DNA of 64,000 bases from Mytilisepta virgata (Eukaryota; Mollusca; Bivalvia; Mytilida; Mytilidae). Below are positions 1 to 13,085 of the stretch, piece by piece. Numbering within the stretch: the first letter of the stretch is position 1; each line of letters starts with the position of its first letter. The DNA lies in NCBI GenBank assembly GCA_028015205.1, contig CM051519.1, positions 81,923,539-81,987,538 on the forward strand. The letters run 5' to 3'. The notes under the pieces were generated by a model, which saw only the letters and a program-made list of their open reading frames with translations, had not been told where the DNA came from and did not search any database. The position numbers and the translations under genes were made by a program.

Positions 1-1245
1 ATCACTAATGCAGGCAAATTCTAAAATGGTTTAAATTCTTGTACATGAAATAGCAGAATGTTATCAATTTAAATGTGTACAGTCTACTTTATTCAAATAT
101 TAAGTAAAAGTATGTTTCACTCTTAATCTATTAATGCAGTTTAAAACATATCACTTCAATTAGTTATCTATAGTTATTGAAGATAATCTCTTTCTTTAGC
201 CAGTAAGAGCATGTATAACTTTATCTAGTACATATGTTTGGAGTGTGCCACCCAAGTCATTATTACACCATTTATACAAAAATCTATCACTTAAATTGGT
301 TACTGTGTCAGTAGTTAATAAAAACTTGGCATAAAAAAGTCAGTGTGCCAAGCAAGTGTCCATCAGACGTATGTCCTAAATCAACCTGAAATCGGCAAGA
401 TAATAATGTAGTAAAATTATTGAATTCTGACAGTGAAAATTGTGGGTAAAGAATAAACCCTAGTAATTTGCCTTTAATTTAGATAGGTTGTAATGACAGC
501 CTTTCAGAATCGTATACATAAAGTTTATGTAACTTCAGTATTAATTTTGACAACATTAGGTGGGTTGTTTATGAGCGAAATATAAACACAAAGATATTAG
601 GTTTACAAACATTGAAATTCCTTGGGCTTTTTATGTAGGTAATAAACTAAATGTGTGGTGAAAAGTCAGGATATGATATGTTTCATATTTTTTGTTATCT
701 GTTCCTATGTAGAAATCTGTGACAGTATAATTAAAATCCATATGTAATAATGACATGTCTGAGAAAAGTCTGGTCCAGTGTTTATTACACTTTATGAAAA
801 AAATTATCATGGTATAAATCTATTATGTTAAAATATACATTTTCAAAATTTTCATTTGTTATAACTCTGTGATTACTTTGTAGACGATAGGTTTTAAATC
901 AAGTTGACAGATTAGAGAAATATTTAATATATAAGTCCCACACTCTCCGTAGACCATAAGATACATTCCATGTTTTGGATGAAACAGATTAGATATGTGT
1001 ATTTTGTCAGAGAATTGTCTTAAATGGATTTAATGGTCATTGTATTATGGAGATAGAAATATTCTTTGATAGAATTTTTTGTTACTGGTTTGGTCGGATA
1101 TGAAAATATCCATTACATCATCAAGTCTTAACCTATTAAAGCAAATGCAATATTTATGGCATAAATATCATATATTTTATGGTTTGTTAGAAACCAAAGA
1201 ATCCTTAGTCAAATAGCATCCCCTTATTAACATTTTTGTTTGCAG
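1..1245 (+). other. Intron of the ADAMTS gene (left edge)
   Basis: AT-rich sequence before the TSP1 acceptor (TTTGCAG at 1239-1245). I see no further exon, RNA gene or clear repeat here; it is most simply the intron joining upstream exons outside the window. Confidence 0.6.
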
Positions 1246-3280
1246 TGTTCACAAACCTGTGGTTTTGGTATGAAGACAAGGAGAGTGAAGTGTCTTAGAC
1301 GTGATGGGTATCATGTTCCTGATGGCCATTGTGATAATAATGAAAAACCCAAAGTCAGAAGACGATGTAGTGAATTCCCATGTCCTTATTTCTGGAACAC
1401 TTCACCTTGGACGGCTGTAAGTTGGGTTATACTGTTGAAATTTGTTATTCTGGTGTAAGGGAGATAAATCCAATTGAGTTGGAATTTTTTTTTTGACAGT
1501 AGAAGAGAAATATTTTGTTTATGAATATATTGAATTCTCAGTTATATATACTAAAACTAGAATACTGTCTGTCGGCACCAAAGTTATTCCTGCAGTCAAA
1601 TTTTTACCTGAATCATGGTATGCTAATATATTAAAATATTATCTGCAGGAAGGACATTTAATATTTGATGATCACATAAGAGTGAAGTTTTTGCAGCCAA
1701 AACATTCATTGATTTTAAAAAGTCTATGTAAAAGCTATTGCGGTTTAGAGGCCATTTATCAAAGTAGAATCTTCCTGGAAGCATTAGGAGCAAATTCATT
1801 TATTTTTTAATTGACTACCTTTTATCAAAATGAGATTTATAAATCCTGTTTTACATTGTAGTGTGACAAAACTTGTGGAGAAGGTGCACAACAGAGACAG
1901 GTTGTATGTCAGGCAGTTACAAAAGAGGGATGGATTTTACCAGGAGAAGTACCTTATGGATGTAGAAAGGAAGAGCAGCCACTTCGTGTCAGAAAATGTA
2001 AATTAGGAGATTGTGGTAGTTACCGCTGGGTTGTTGGAGCATGGGGCAAGGTAAATTAGAGGCTTATACTTATCCACAAAATTCAATATAATTTTTACGG
2101 CAATATTTATGTAATCTTATTTGGATGATTTAAAATTTTTGGAAAATACTTTATAATGAGCAACCATTATGTTTTATAAAATTATAATTTATCAGTGTGA
2201 TAATATTATTGTCATTTAATTAAGTGTACATATGTCCATATTTTTGTTATAGAATTATTAGTATTATCATTATCCTCTTCATTGTAAGTATTATATATTA
2301 TCTAAAAGGGAGATAATTTAAATGATATAGTGCTTTATAGTTTTAGACTAGTAATTATGCTGTAACTATTATCCATGGCTAAAAAACAAACAAAGTCTTA
2401 TATAGGATGTTGCTACAAGTAATTAAGCATTAGGATATAAAAAAAATCAGTGATGCACATAATTTGATAAGAATTAAGCTAAATATTTTGGAAATGGTTA
2501 CACTGTCAGCCATGTCATCAGAGTACAGAAATCGCTAGTAATAGTAGTTTGGGTCTTTATCTCAATAAGTCCAAAAATAAATGATAAAATGATTTTATTT
2601 GCATTTGAAAAAAATATTTTTGTTATTGTAAAAATGATTATACTTCATTTTTCATTCCCATTAAAAACATACCTTAAGCTTAGGTACTTAGTTTGGCAAG
2701 CAAGAGCTTCAGTACTGGTGTTTGTACATTTCTGCTAAATGATGTTTAAATATGTGTAGGAAGGTATATGTTGGTACCATTTTCAACATTGATTTTGTCA
2801 ATTACATTATAATGTTATTTAAAACTGGAATTTTTAGTTTACTTTAAAATGTAATGTAAAAAGTATTGACCAAAATGTACCACCTGATTTTTAGATCTGT
2901 ATTGAAAGGATGTTTACACAAAACATAAGATGTTTCTTTTTATAGATAATTCATGTTTCAGTATCAGATCATTGACCATCCTGTTTAACAATCCTCTGGG
3001 TTATGTAACTGGTAATTATAGCCTGTTTACACATTAATATAGGATGCTTCTGTTTTAAGAATATGCCTGCTATAATTAGAATACAATGCATGTCATCATG
3101 CCAAATCATTAATGAACAACAATACATGTTTTCTGTCACTACAGTGTTCATCTCGATGTGGGTGGGGAAAAGAAATGAGATTGGTGATATGTGTTGATAA
3201 ACAAGGTCGACGGAGGTCCAGAAGAAGATGTCGTAAAGATTTGAGACCAGATGCTCATCAAAATTGTTATAGTGGTCCTT
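1246..3280 (+). CDS. Thrombospondin type 1 repeat exons of the ADAMTS gene
   Basis: Three exons each open with the TSP1 core: CSQTCGFG (1246), CDKTCGEG (1862) and CSSRCGWG (3145). The preceding exons end on the Trp-containing start of the next repeat (SPWTA at 1416, GAWGK at 2050), so introns fall in phase 0 between the WxxW strand and the CSxTCG loop, an arrangement that lets single repeats be duplicated as exons. The family uses these repeats for matrix binding, with C-mannosylated Trp and O-fucosylated Ser/Thr. In the third exon the usual Thr of CSxTCG is Arg (CSSRCG), so that repeat probably lacks O-fucose; this last point is inference. Confidence 0.88.
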
Positions 3281-6200
3281 GTATGTACTTTATTTCTTAT
3301 GGCTGGTAAATTTTCCTGTTCAGTGAGAGGTTAAGTGAAACAGGTCACACTTTGCCATGATATTGAATATGATAAAGCTATTTTTCTTTGAGTTATTGTT
3401 TGGCATAAAAAAATATTAAATTAAAAATATTAGAATAAAGAAATATTGTTTTTAACAGAATGTTTATATAAAATCAAACCATATGTAGTCCTACTTGTTG
3501 TTTCAACTGTTTGTCGGAATTGCAATGCTCTTTTTACTTACAGTGAGATATCCGAACTTTTTTTTATGTGATCTACAGACTATCTTGTTTTAATATTGAA
3601 GACACTGTTCTTAAGATTAGGACTTGTTTTGTAGGCTATGCAAAGTCATGTTTAGAACTAAAACAAAGAACTTCTATTAGACACGATGATATGTACAGTA
3701 TATTGGTTAAAGGAAGAATTCTACAGGTAAGAGACGGAAAGGAAAGTCTTTTATCTCAAACTTCATTTTTAGCAGGGGGCCTCGGTGGCCGAGTGGTCTA
3801 GGTAGTTCGTCATGACTACTAAAGATCACTAGCCTGTCAATGCTGAGGTTGTGAGTTCGAATCTCACCAGTGGCGGGGTGTGTTCGACTCCAATCTTAAT
3901 TGACAAGGATTGCCAATTTTCCTACCGAAGGTCGGTGGTTTTCTCCAGGTACCCCAGTTTCCTCCACCAATAAAAACTGGCCGCCGCGAAATAGCCAAAT
4001 GTGCTGAAAAAGGCGTGTAACCCCAACTAAACAAACAGACATTTTTAGCAGTCCTAAGAATTAAGATAATGATTATGTTTTTTGCAGTCCAGTCTATTTG
4101 AAAATAGATTCAACTGTTGTATACATTTATTTTGACCAAAGAGGCATATATATTTTAAATGTAGCAAGCGTATAGCACTGTTAGTACAATTTTATTCCAA
4201 AAGAGTATTAATTTGCACAAAACACCCATAAAAAAACAACATTGGAACACAAAAACAAGTGAAATAAAAATTTCCAAAATATCGCCTAGCCTATACTGTA
4301 CATAGATGTTACAGTATTGAAAGAAAGATAACTCTTGCTAACTATACAACATTGGAGGTGATGTTCAATGCTGGTACATTTTATAGTTAAATTACACAGG
4401 TCAGATGATTTATTTGGTATAAAATCATTCTGTTAAAAAGCATTACAGTAGTAAAATGATAATTACTGTTGTAGGTTTATTGTAAGAACATGAAGAAGAG
4501 CCATCCTATAGAGTACATTACATTACCTGCTGGAGGGAGGGATAATTATGCTGAAATTTATGATATGAGGTATTGGCTGTTCATTTTTGATTGTCACTTT
4601 GCTATGATTATAAAATAATATGCTTTTCTAAAGATAAAAGAAAAGAAGAGAACGGTATTTTCTTCAAAGTGATGTAGAAGAATTTTCTGAAGTGTACAGA
4701 AAGCATAATCTCAAATCAGTAGTTTGTGTAAACTTATTTCATTTCATTTTTTCTATGCCATTGCCCGCAAATAAGTCTGAAACAATGAAAGGATTTTTAT
4801 GTGTCTGGTTCAGTAGACTTTAAGTGAAGCATACTGCAATATAAGAAGATTGTTTTTACTGTCAGATCTGTTATGGTTTGTAGACCTCTGATGTTATTAG
4901 TTTGTTTTAAAAACGGGGATGTACACTTTTGGAAGGAAATGTAAAAGATTTCTAAGACTATGTGCAGTTATAAACAAAATGAGGATGTAAAAATATAATT
5001 TTCAGGTTAAAGAGACAGAGATCATGTCCAAATAATGGGACAAGGTTAGATAAGGACAGTAACAAGTTAAGAACCTCACCTTTCAGACTGGCAGGCTACA
5101 CATCATATACCAAAATTAGACTAGATCTCAAAACAATGAAAGTTAATAGTAAGTTAAGCTCAGTACCATAAATATTTTAATTTCAAGGAAAAGTTTTTAA
5201 TATTTACCAAAAAACAAAAAACAACATAACTAATGCTTGCAAACTTTGATATAAGAATAATATAAGTTAATAATCATACGGGTAAGAGGATTCAAAGCAC
5301 ATTCAGCATTATCAAATGAATGAGCAGTCTATATTTTCATATATAGAGTCATGAAAAATTTTTTTAAAACTTTTTTAAATTGATTACAGCTTATTTCTTC
5401 AATTAGCACCATGCCATTTGATAAGTACTTATTGATTCTACCTGCTTTATGGTACAACTGTATTAGAAACGGACACTCTATGCAAAAGTCAACAAATATA
5501 TCATATGTTACAATTTATATTGTAAGGAAATTATGTTATTGTTTGTATTTACATGAGAAATAATTTTTTTTTATATAATTTATATGACAGGGGATGAATT
5601 TTTCATAATATAAAATTTATATTACAGGAGGAAGTAGTTATAATGTTCCAATAAATAATGCAGGGAACAAAAATAATTTATGTTCCAAAGGACAAATGTA
5701 TCTGATGTTCCATTTATATTACAAGGAAAAAATATATCATATGTTACAATTTACATTACAGCTACAGATACATCATTTGCTACGTCCCACAGTGGAAAAT
5801 ACATTCCTTTTGGTTCTGCTGGTGACTGTTATAGTTCCTTAAAACACTGCCCGCAGGTAAGTACGTACTACATAGGTATACAGTGTTGTAAAGTTTTAGA
5901 CACCTGGATATAACAGGTCCTGAAATGTTACATTGACTGAAATTTTGACGTCACTGTAATATGTACTTTTAACTTGCAAATATTTATATCCATTTCATAT
6001 CACTAATTGCATCATTAATGTTTTATATTTTAATCAGTAATTCAGTATCAACCTACTCGGTACTAATTTATCAATTTTTATTGGACTGGATTTTGTTCCT
6101 TCACTATTATTTGTTCTATTACAGGGTCGATTTAGTATCAATCTGTCTAGTACTGGTTTACTAATATCTAAAAATACTACTTGGAAGTCTTGGGGGAAAC

Positions 6201-6765
6201 ATACCTCAAAAACTATAGAAATACTCAATGTAAGTAAAACAATAATTTATTTCAAGAGTACATATCCTCTTTTACTTTTAATTGGAACTCCATATAGATA
6301 TAAATATATTATGTTCAATCTTAATTTTTAAGAAACATTTGTAGAATTTAAAAGTTTTGCTCTCACAGTTATCTATCCAACTTGATTAAATTCTGCTATA
6401 TTAGAAAATTATGAAGATGCATTACTTGTGTATAAATATTTTTTTATTCAAGACCAGAGAATGATTTGAAAAGAGGAAAAAATATTGATTATATACACAT
6501 ACCTGGTACTGTTTTATAAAATCAATTAACAAAAACATTTCCATCTTTCTCATTGGAAAGATTGTTTATTTTAAGTCAAAATATTAATAAAGTTAGGTAC
6601 AATTCAATGTTTAACCATCAGAGGGGCAGACACAATTTTATATTATCTACTGACTTTTGTTGTGTTTAACAGGATAGAGAAGTTGTACAAGGAGTCTGTG
6701 GTGGACATTGTGGTACCTGTTCCCCAGATATAGACACTGGTCTTCAGTTAGATGTACGACATTGA
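1246..6765 (+). CDS. ADAMTS9/20 (GON-1)-like metalloprotease, C-terminal part
   Basis: This is the 3' portion of a gene for a secreted ADAMTS protease of the ADAMTS9/ADAMTS20/C. elegans GON-1 group, which cleaves matrix proteoglycans and guides cell migration. I trace nine exons from splice sites and reading phase: 1246-1416, 1862-2050, 3145-3280, 3635-3726, 4475-4569, 5006-5148, 5762-5856, 6125-6229 and 6673-6765, the last ending in TGA. All introns are GT-AG and phases join correctly. The first three exons encode thrombospondin type 1 repeats, the other six the GON domain that defines this subgroup. The signal peptide, propeptide, zinc protease, disintegrin and spacer regions must lie left of base 1. 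The subgroup call rests on the GON domain; ADAMTS9 and ADAMTS20 cannot be told apart here. Small exons could have been missed between those listed. Confidence 0.88.
3635..6765 (+). CDS. GON domain exons of the ADAMTS gene
   Basis: Six exons encode a complete GON domain. Recognisable parts in order are KSCLELK...ILVKGRILQ (3635-3726), YCKNMKKSHPIEYITLPAGG followed by NYAEIYDMR (4475-4569), a Cys-containing strand RSCPNNGTR (5006-5148), PFGSAGDCYSSLKHCPQ (5762-5856), GRFSINLSSTGL (6125-6229) and the terminal VCGGHCGTCSPD (6673-6765). The regularly spaced cysteines fit the disulfide-bonded fold of this domain. In the ADAMTS9/20 group GON is the last domain, which agrees with the TGA at 6763-6765. 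One intron (3727-4474) carries a tRNA-derived SINE. Confidence 0.9.
3770..4047 (+). repeat. tRNA-derived SINE
   Basis: A SINE lies in the intron between the first two GON exons. Its head is tRNA-like with a good Pol III A box (TGGCCGAGTGGTCTAGG, near 3787) and B box (GAGTTCGAATCTC, near 3853), the A box resembling those of tRNA-Leu/Ser. The body contains CTCCAGGTACCCCAGTTTCC near 3945, which resembles a conserved central domain shared by several invertebrate SINEs, and a tail AAACAAACAGAC. A tail fragment of the same family appears at 26225-26285. The exact SINE superfamily was not confirmed. Confidence 0.8.
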
Positions 6766-6916
6766 TGATAAAGGTCAGAGTCATAGTCATAGAACTGGAC
6801 TAAGTGTAACATTTTTAACATTGGACACTGGAAGAATTTTTTACATATCTTATCTAGTAGAACAATTCCTTACAGATCTTATCTAGAAGGGCTTTGTCGG
6901 TTGTGGGCACCTAAAA

Positions 6917-6953
6917 TCCAGGTGAGCGATTCAGGCTCCATGGAGCCTCTGGT
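6917..6953 (+). mobile_element. 3' end fragment of a HINE/Helitron2-like element
   Basis: The sequence CCAGGTGAGCG followed by CAGGCTCCATGGAGCC and CTCTGG matches the 3' terminus (inverted subterminal repeat plus hairpin) of the full elements at 13086, 24239 and 41231. The final CTAG is mutated to CTGG and no 5' end is visible, so this is a relic. It lies about 150 bp beyond the ADAMTS stop codon, probably in the 3' UTR. Confidence 0.65.
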
Positions 6954-9900
6954 TCTATATCTGGCCAAATGGGTAAGTTTCCTGCCAAACAGATTTATCA
7001 AAATTGCCCATTTAGACAGAAATAGAAAAAATGTTACAAGACCATTAAGTAATACCTTGTTTTCCTGAAAACTGCATTGCCTTATCAAACCAAAGTTTGT
7101 ACAAATCAGCACTTTAATTGTGTTGGTTTATTCCTATTGTACACCACAAGCATTGGGGACATTGCTTAAAGCTGTAAAAAAAAACAAAAAAAACTTGAAA
7201 TCTAAAAATTTTGAATTCAAACAATGTATAATGTAGGTAGTCCAATCACACTGAAATTTTGTTTGTACTTATGACCTTTGACTTACCAAATCCGTTTGTG
7301 AGGAAAAACGATATGGAGAGAAGTTACAAAGACCAAACCCTTCTGTAAGCCCAAGTAATTTATGAGTAGTCATGTCCAGCAGTACAATATCATGTCAGAA
7401 TATCAATAAATAAACTAAAATGGTAACGGAGACAAAGACATTCATGACCATGCTTTTCTGACTTGGGACAGAAGCATACAATGCTGCAGTATTAAAGTAG
7501 TTTTTGTGGAGCGCCAACCATCCTTTTTAACATGGTCAAGGAATTCTAAAAATATCAAAACCTTTAAAAGTCGATCCAACATACTTCCAACTCCCCATGG
7601 TTCCAACTCTCAACAGAAAGATTGAGTCTTCAAGCCTACCAATCTTTTTTTTTATTAATTTCAAAATTTTAACAGTTTTTTTAAAGAAGAAATTTTGTCT
7701 TTTCAGGACTTTAGAAGATCAACACATTCAATTAATACTCATTGAAGAAGGATTCCCACTCCACAAGCTGTACATATTTCATCAGTCATGTATATATTAC
7801 CATTGTAATATTTATACACTGCTAAATGTTCCGTCCAAAAATCTCAAAGAATAATCCACCCAAGCCTTAATGGTGTAGATGAGGAACTCTCTAAGAAGTC
7901 TATCATGGAGTATTATTACTGAAGACGATACGCATGATAAATAACCCAGCATTATTTCGAATATAGTGACGGCATCATTATAAATGGTAGAGGAGATGAG
8001 ACCATTAAGCAAATAGAACAATATCAGTAATGTGTCTATCTCAGGAATTATAAATTATTTCTTGGACTTTAAAAAAAAAAAAAGAACAGAGAAATGTGGA
8101 TATGAAAATTTTTCAAAAAGGTCTTTTTACAGGACGGGGAATTTTTAGTTTTTGACTTTTGAAGCTCTTAGATACACTTTGTATGTAATTTTAGGAGCAT
8201 TAAAAAATGTTTTTTAATTTTGCTAATGTGAAATCCACTGGTATTCTATGGTGCTATAATACACACTGATATTATTATATTTTATTTAGTACATTATCAT
8301 GTTTTAACACTGTTTTTGAATCATTATATATTGCTGAAATTGTAAAAAACAGATTGGCTGTTTTAATTTCAATATACTGATACATGTATATTTGTACAAA
8401 TTTTCCTATAGTATCATGTTTTCTTGATGGAAGTTGGAAGTTTTTCCTGTATGCTCTGATTACCATAGTATATTACACTGCAGTGAAAGCTATAGTATCA
8501 TACAATCAGAATAACACATCATGTGATCAGTTGTTTGATAAAAGGGAAGGAAAGGTTATTGACTACGATTACAGACAGTTACAGTGATAAAGTGCTTTTT
8601 TCTTCTACAGTTGAAACGAAAAGATCAAAAATACATTTGTAGTAAAAACATAAAATAAACAGATCTAAGCTTTAAAATAAAAGTAAAATAATATTTGGAT
8701 TTATACAGATTTATTTCCCCTGTTTAACCCATTTACATTAACAATAGGGTATTTATTGTGGATTTCAAGTATCTTTTTTCATACAAAGGGGTGACAGTTG
8801 AGGGAATTTAAATTTTTTCCATAGACCAAAACTTGTTTTGCAGATTATTTTAAAATTTATTGTAAATGTTGAATTTTCATCAAGTGCAATAGATTACACA
8901 GATGTTTAGTGGTCCATATATTTCAGCAGAATTACAGCCATCTTTGGATGGATTCTTTAATACTCAATGTTTTAATGATATTTTGACCCATTTTGTTCAA
9001 TCATTTATATTGTAGTGTTCATTCCAGAAATATACATTAAGTTTGTGTATATAATATGTGTTTAGTTTGTATTCCATTTTATGTTTTGTTTTATTGTTTG
9101 TGTTTTTTCTAACCGTTACATAGAGGAATTAAAAATTGATTGTTATAAATGAACACCATACATTTTAGCACAAACTTTTGAGAAAATTTGTCTGTAAAAT
9201 TTGTTTGTAAATCTGATGGTAATGTGATGAAAGTAAGTCCTTGTATGGTTGAGTAAAGCCTGCTGGTAACAGCATGGAGGGGACATAACGTCAACATGTG
9301 CTGTACCTTATTTGTTTTCAATGTTTAAATTATTTAATGTTTTAATTTTAATAAGTTGTGTGATATATTATTATTATTTATTTTGTTTTGTAAATATGGT
9401 GTACATAATTTTATATTCTTTGTATATTTTGTAAATATGTATTTTATAGTTCAGTGCATAATATAGGTAAAAAAGCTAGATACGCTGTGCCTTTATATTG
9501 GCCAAAAAACAGTCTGCTTCTTAAATGTTACAAGTTTTGTAAATCCAGTAAAATTTCAGTATGAAATCAGAAAATACTGAAATGATGCCAACTTTGCAGT
9601 TATATTTTATTTAAAAGTAAATAGGAAATGGTTTGTATCCTACAGGGCTCACCACACTTCAAAATTTTAGGGAGATGTGACCTCTCCCTTGCAACCAAAC
9701 AAGGAGAAGTGAGGACCTGACAGGGAGACTTGAGATAGAAGTCAGGGTGATTAGAGCGATTTCATCTTTTAAAAGGCGACTTTTTCCCCACTTCGCCCAG
9801 TTTGGTGGGCCTTGATCATAAAGTCTTCCTGACAATTAAAAAGTTTAGAAATAATTCTTTATGCAAAGCTTTGGCATATATAAAGTTTTATTATATTCTT

Positions 9901-10873
9901 TTGAAAAACCTAAATTTTGCCCAGATTTTCTTGTTAATTGCAGCCTGACTAACCATTTTTAACTATTTGTAATGTATTAGCTTTGCCATAAATAGTAAAC
10001 ATGTTTTTTACTCCCTTCATCTATTTATAATTTATTATAAAGCATTATAAAAGTGATATATTTGTTATATACGTGTATGTGTGCAGTTAAGTCCCTTTAT
10101 TTATATGTAGCCATTACACTGCCATAGAAAAATTTACACATTCAGTATCAGTACCTGAAGTTACAATGATTGATTCATTTATTGTATTTAATAAATCATT
10201 TTTAAGAAGAAATCAAATTCTCCATAAAGGATTTATCATAATTGAAGTGTCATATGAATCTACCTGTAAAAAAGTTTTCTAAACATAATGCAAAGTCTAA
10301 CAATATAAACTCGTAGATTTATTTGTTTGCCTGGAGATAAAACGTGTAAAAGTTAATGAAGCTTGCATGATTTGAATGCCTGACTTATTAACATCATTTG
10401 CACAAGGCAGCAGTTCTTTTTTAGTATAATAACATTTTTGTTATCTGTTTAATTGTGATTTATAAGATTGTGCAGGCAAGAATCAGAAGATTTATAGAAA
10501 TGACCAAATCCATCTAGAGTTGTCTCCCCTCATTTTTTTTTTACACTGTGTGAAGAGTGATGTTGTTGTAGATTTATAAAAGTAATTTTTAAAACAAGCA
10601 TTTGATTGTATATACTTGGATTGGCCAGTATTGTAAGCTAGAATCAAAATGGAGATAGATTATGAATCTCATGATATTATTTACCTCGGCTGAATATATC
10701 ATTTTTAAACTTGTTTATTGTTAAACCATGCAAAGTGAGAAAATGAGAAGATTAAATACAATGAGAAAAGCACTTTCCCTTGCTTAGACTTATAACATGC
10801 ATGTAGGGAATAAATCCTGAATCCCTTCTTTTATACACAATTTAATTAAATTTTTTTGTAGCATATAAAACAT
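6954..10873. other. Intergenic, no gene seen
   Basis: AT-rich DNA downstream of the ADAMTS gene, possibly including a long 3' UTR. Only short random frames occur. A GC-richer patch near 9641-9830, starting CAGGGCTCACCAC, weakly resembles the terminus of the element at 10874-11789 and may be a decayed relative. Confidence 0.5.
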
Positions 10874-11789
10874 TGCAGGGATCACCACAAAAAAAAAAAT
10901 TCAAGGGTAGAGGAAAATTGAAATTTACATCATTATAAAATGGCAGCGTTCAAACTCATTTCATTGCCCCATAAACCGGGACAAAGTTCAAAAGAAAGAA
11001 AAAATATATATCCAATAATGAAATTTATATTTATTAAAATTTACTGTGGCCTATTAAAAACTCAAGAAGCAGTAACTTAACATATGCCCATAAGAATCCA
11101 GCAGTCTGAGGCTTTCTTATTCATCTATCAAGTGCCCTACTGCCGTAGTACTGGCCAAAGTAAATGTTTATCTTCCAGCTTGTTGTTTTCTGATACTCTT
11201 ACTATACTGTACCCCATAGGCTTAGTCAGGTGGAAGTCTTTGGTGCATGGGTAATAGGATGGGTCTCATGTTTTAGAAACCGAATGTTGCAGTTTTCTAT
11301 AATGCCATAATGGTCTTGAAGTTAAGTAGTCAATTTACATAAATATATGCCAGACATAATTGACACGATCTTAGCATATACTTTATTGCTATTCTGAAGT
11401 ATTGGTTAAGGATTTCTCCTATCCCAATTGGAATCGTTCTGTTTATTAAATATTTCTTATTCACACAGAGGCATCATTATGGTATATTTTTCTAATAGAA
11501 GAAAAAGCTTGTGATTAATTCAGACTACAATTTGGTTCCAGTTGTCTCGGATTTGATCGATCTCTTTCCGATATACAATGTATTACCAATGTTATGGAAT
11601 GTAAGAGCTTATACAAACTAAACTGTTTACCCTCCCTTCCTCATTCAGCCCTGAAACTAAAATTGCTGTTGTTTGAGAATGGATCACGGTGCTGAATCAT
11701 TTAACGGTGGCACTAAAATTTTAAAAGTGGCGCTGAAAAATTAAGAGTGGCGGACCTCAATGCTTAAATAGGTCATGGTGATCCCTGCA
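10874..11789. mobile_element. Non-autonomous DNA element with 14-bp TIRs
   Basis: Bounded by perfect inverted repeats: TGCAGGGATCACCA at 10874-10887 and its complement at 11776-11789. The 916-bp interior has no open frame of note. Near the right end short GTGGC-containing phrases recur (GGTGGCACT, GTGGCGCTG, GTGGCGGAC, about 11706-11756). I infer a cut-and-paste transposon derivative; superfamily unknown and no target duplication was confirmed. Confidence 0.55.
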
Positions 11790-12839
11790 TTGACAATGAA
11801 AATATTTGATGTTTGGAAATATTTGGTAGGACGTATATCCCTGCATGTTAACATTTTCTTTACTGTTTGTTCTCCCTTTGGGAAGTAAAAAAAATCGAAA
11901 ACTTAAGATCACTTTACAATAATCGTAAAACAATAAGAACTTACATTATGATTTACTTTGCAAGTATAGTTTTTTATTGGAAATTTTGGCCTGAAATCAA
12001 AATCTGATAGGTATATATTATGTACAGTTTATTCAAACTAAAATAAATGATTGCAGCAGTGAGCATTAAAAAGTAATGAAAACCTTGACGTGAATTTTTG
12101 TCCTTCATTTTTATCTCAGCATTAGAGTATACATATAAGAATAAATATACCAGGATGTACAAATTACAAAAAGTTATTAATGGTCAATGATATGTAATGA
12201 AAAAAACATTTTCTTTAGGTCTTGACAGGATTGAGTTGAATCTACCTCATGTATGGGAAATACTCGGATAAGTCAAGTAAATTTTATGAAAGTTGAAAAA
12301 CTTAATGCCAGTGAAGTATTTGTATCATGTTTTATATAAATTTTTAGTATCATTCTTTTACTTAATAGGTTTTATATTTATTTTGATTTTATACAAACCA
12401 AACTGTGAATGTGTTTATAGTGTCATTGATATTAATATACTACACTCCCCCCCCCACAACCCTCCAGAAAAGATAGACAAAAAAATAAAGTTATTGAAGA
12501 CATTATTTTTAGACTGAGCTTTTATATATATTAAGTGTCTTATCAAAACTTGATACATTTTAGGTGAAAAAAATTAAAAGATTTAAATTTTAAAGCCAGC
12601 CAGTAATATTGTTTAAGGCAGTAAAGGAATTTGTAATCATATATTTCTATCTTAGTTTAATTTGTTAAGGTGTATTATTATTAGTGTGCTTGTTGAAAAT
12701 GTGAGAAAAATTGATCTCAAATGTTTGAATGAGTGAATGAATTAATATTTCTAGTCATGTGTGGGTGATTGTTTAATAACATGTACAGTGATTATTACTC
12801 TAAATCTGATTTTATTAGATATTTAATAAATCATTTATT
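11790..12839. other. Intergenic, nothing recognised
   Basis: AT-rich sequence with short frames only. No exon, RNA gene or repeat was recognised apart from a poly-C run near 12447. Confidence 0.45.
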
Positions 12840-13085
12840 GAAAAGTTGTTGCCTTTTTATACGACCGCAAATAATTGTAGTCGTATTATTATATGAGCCT
12901 GGCGTCGTAGTGGGCGTCCAAGGTCAGTTAGATTTCCACTCATTTACTTTTGTTTTTTCAATGTATCTTTATGATATCTTACCATAATAACTACAGGTTG
13001 GAATTGATTTTGGGAAATCTGGCCCCTCCCGTTTTTTTTTCTTGGGGTCATTAAGGGTTTTTTAATAATTTTGGTGTAACTTTTT

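Noticed and set aside
1493..1810. 105-codon frame between two TSP1 exons
   Set aside because: Lies in an intron of the ADAMTS gene, has no recognisable domain and base composition like the flanking intron.
3780..3875. A functional tRNA gene
   Set aside because: The A and B boxes are good, but the sequence continues into a SINE body, and acceptor-stem pairing is not convincing.
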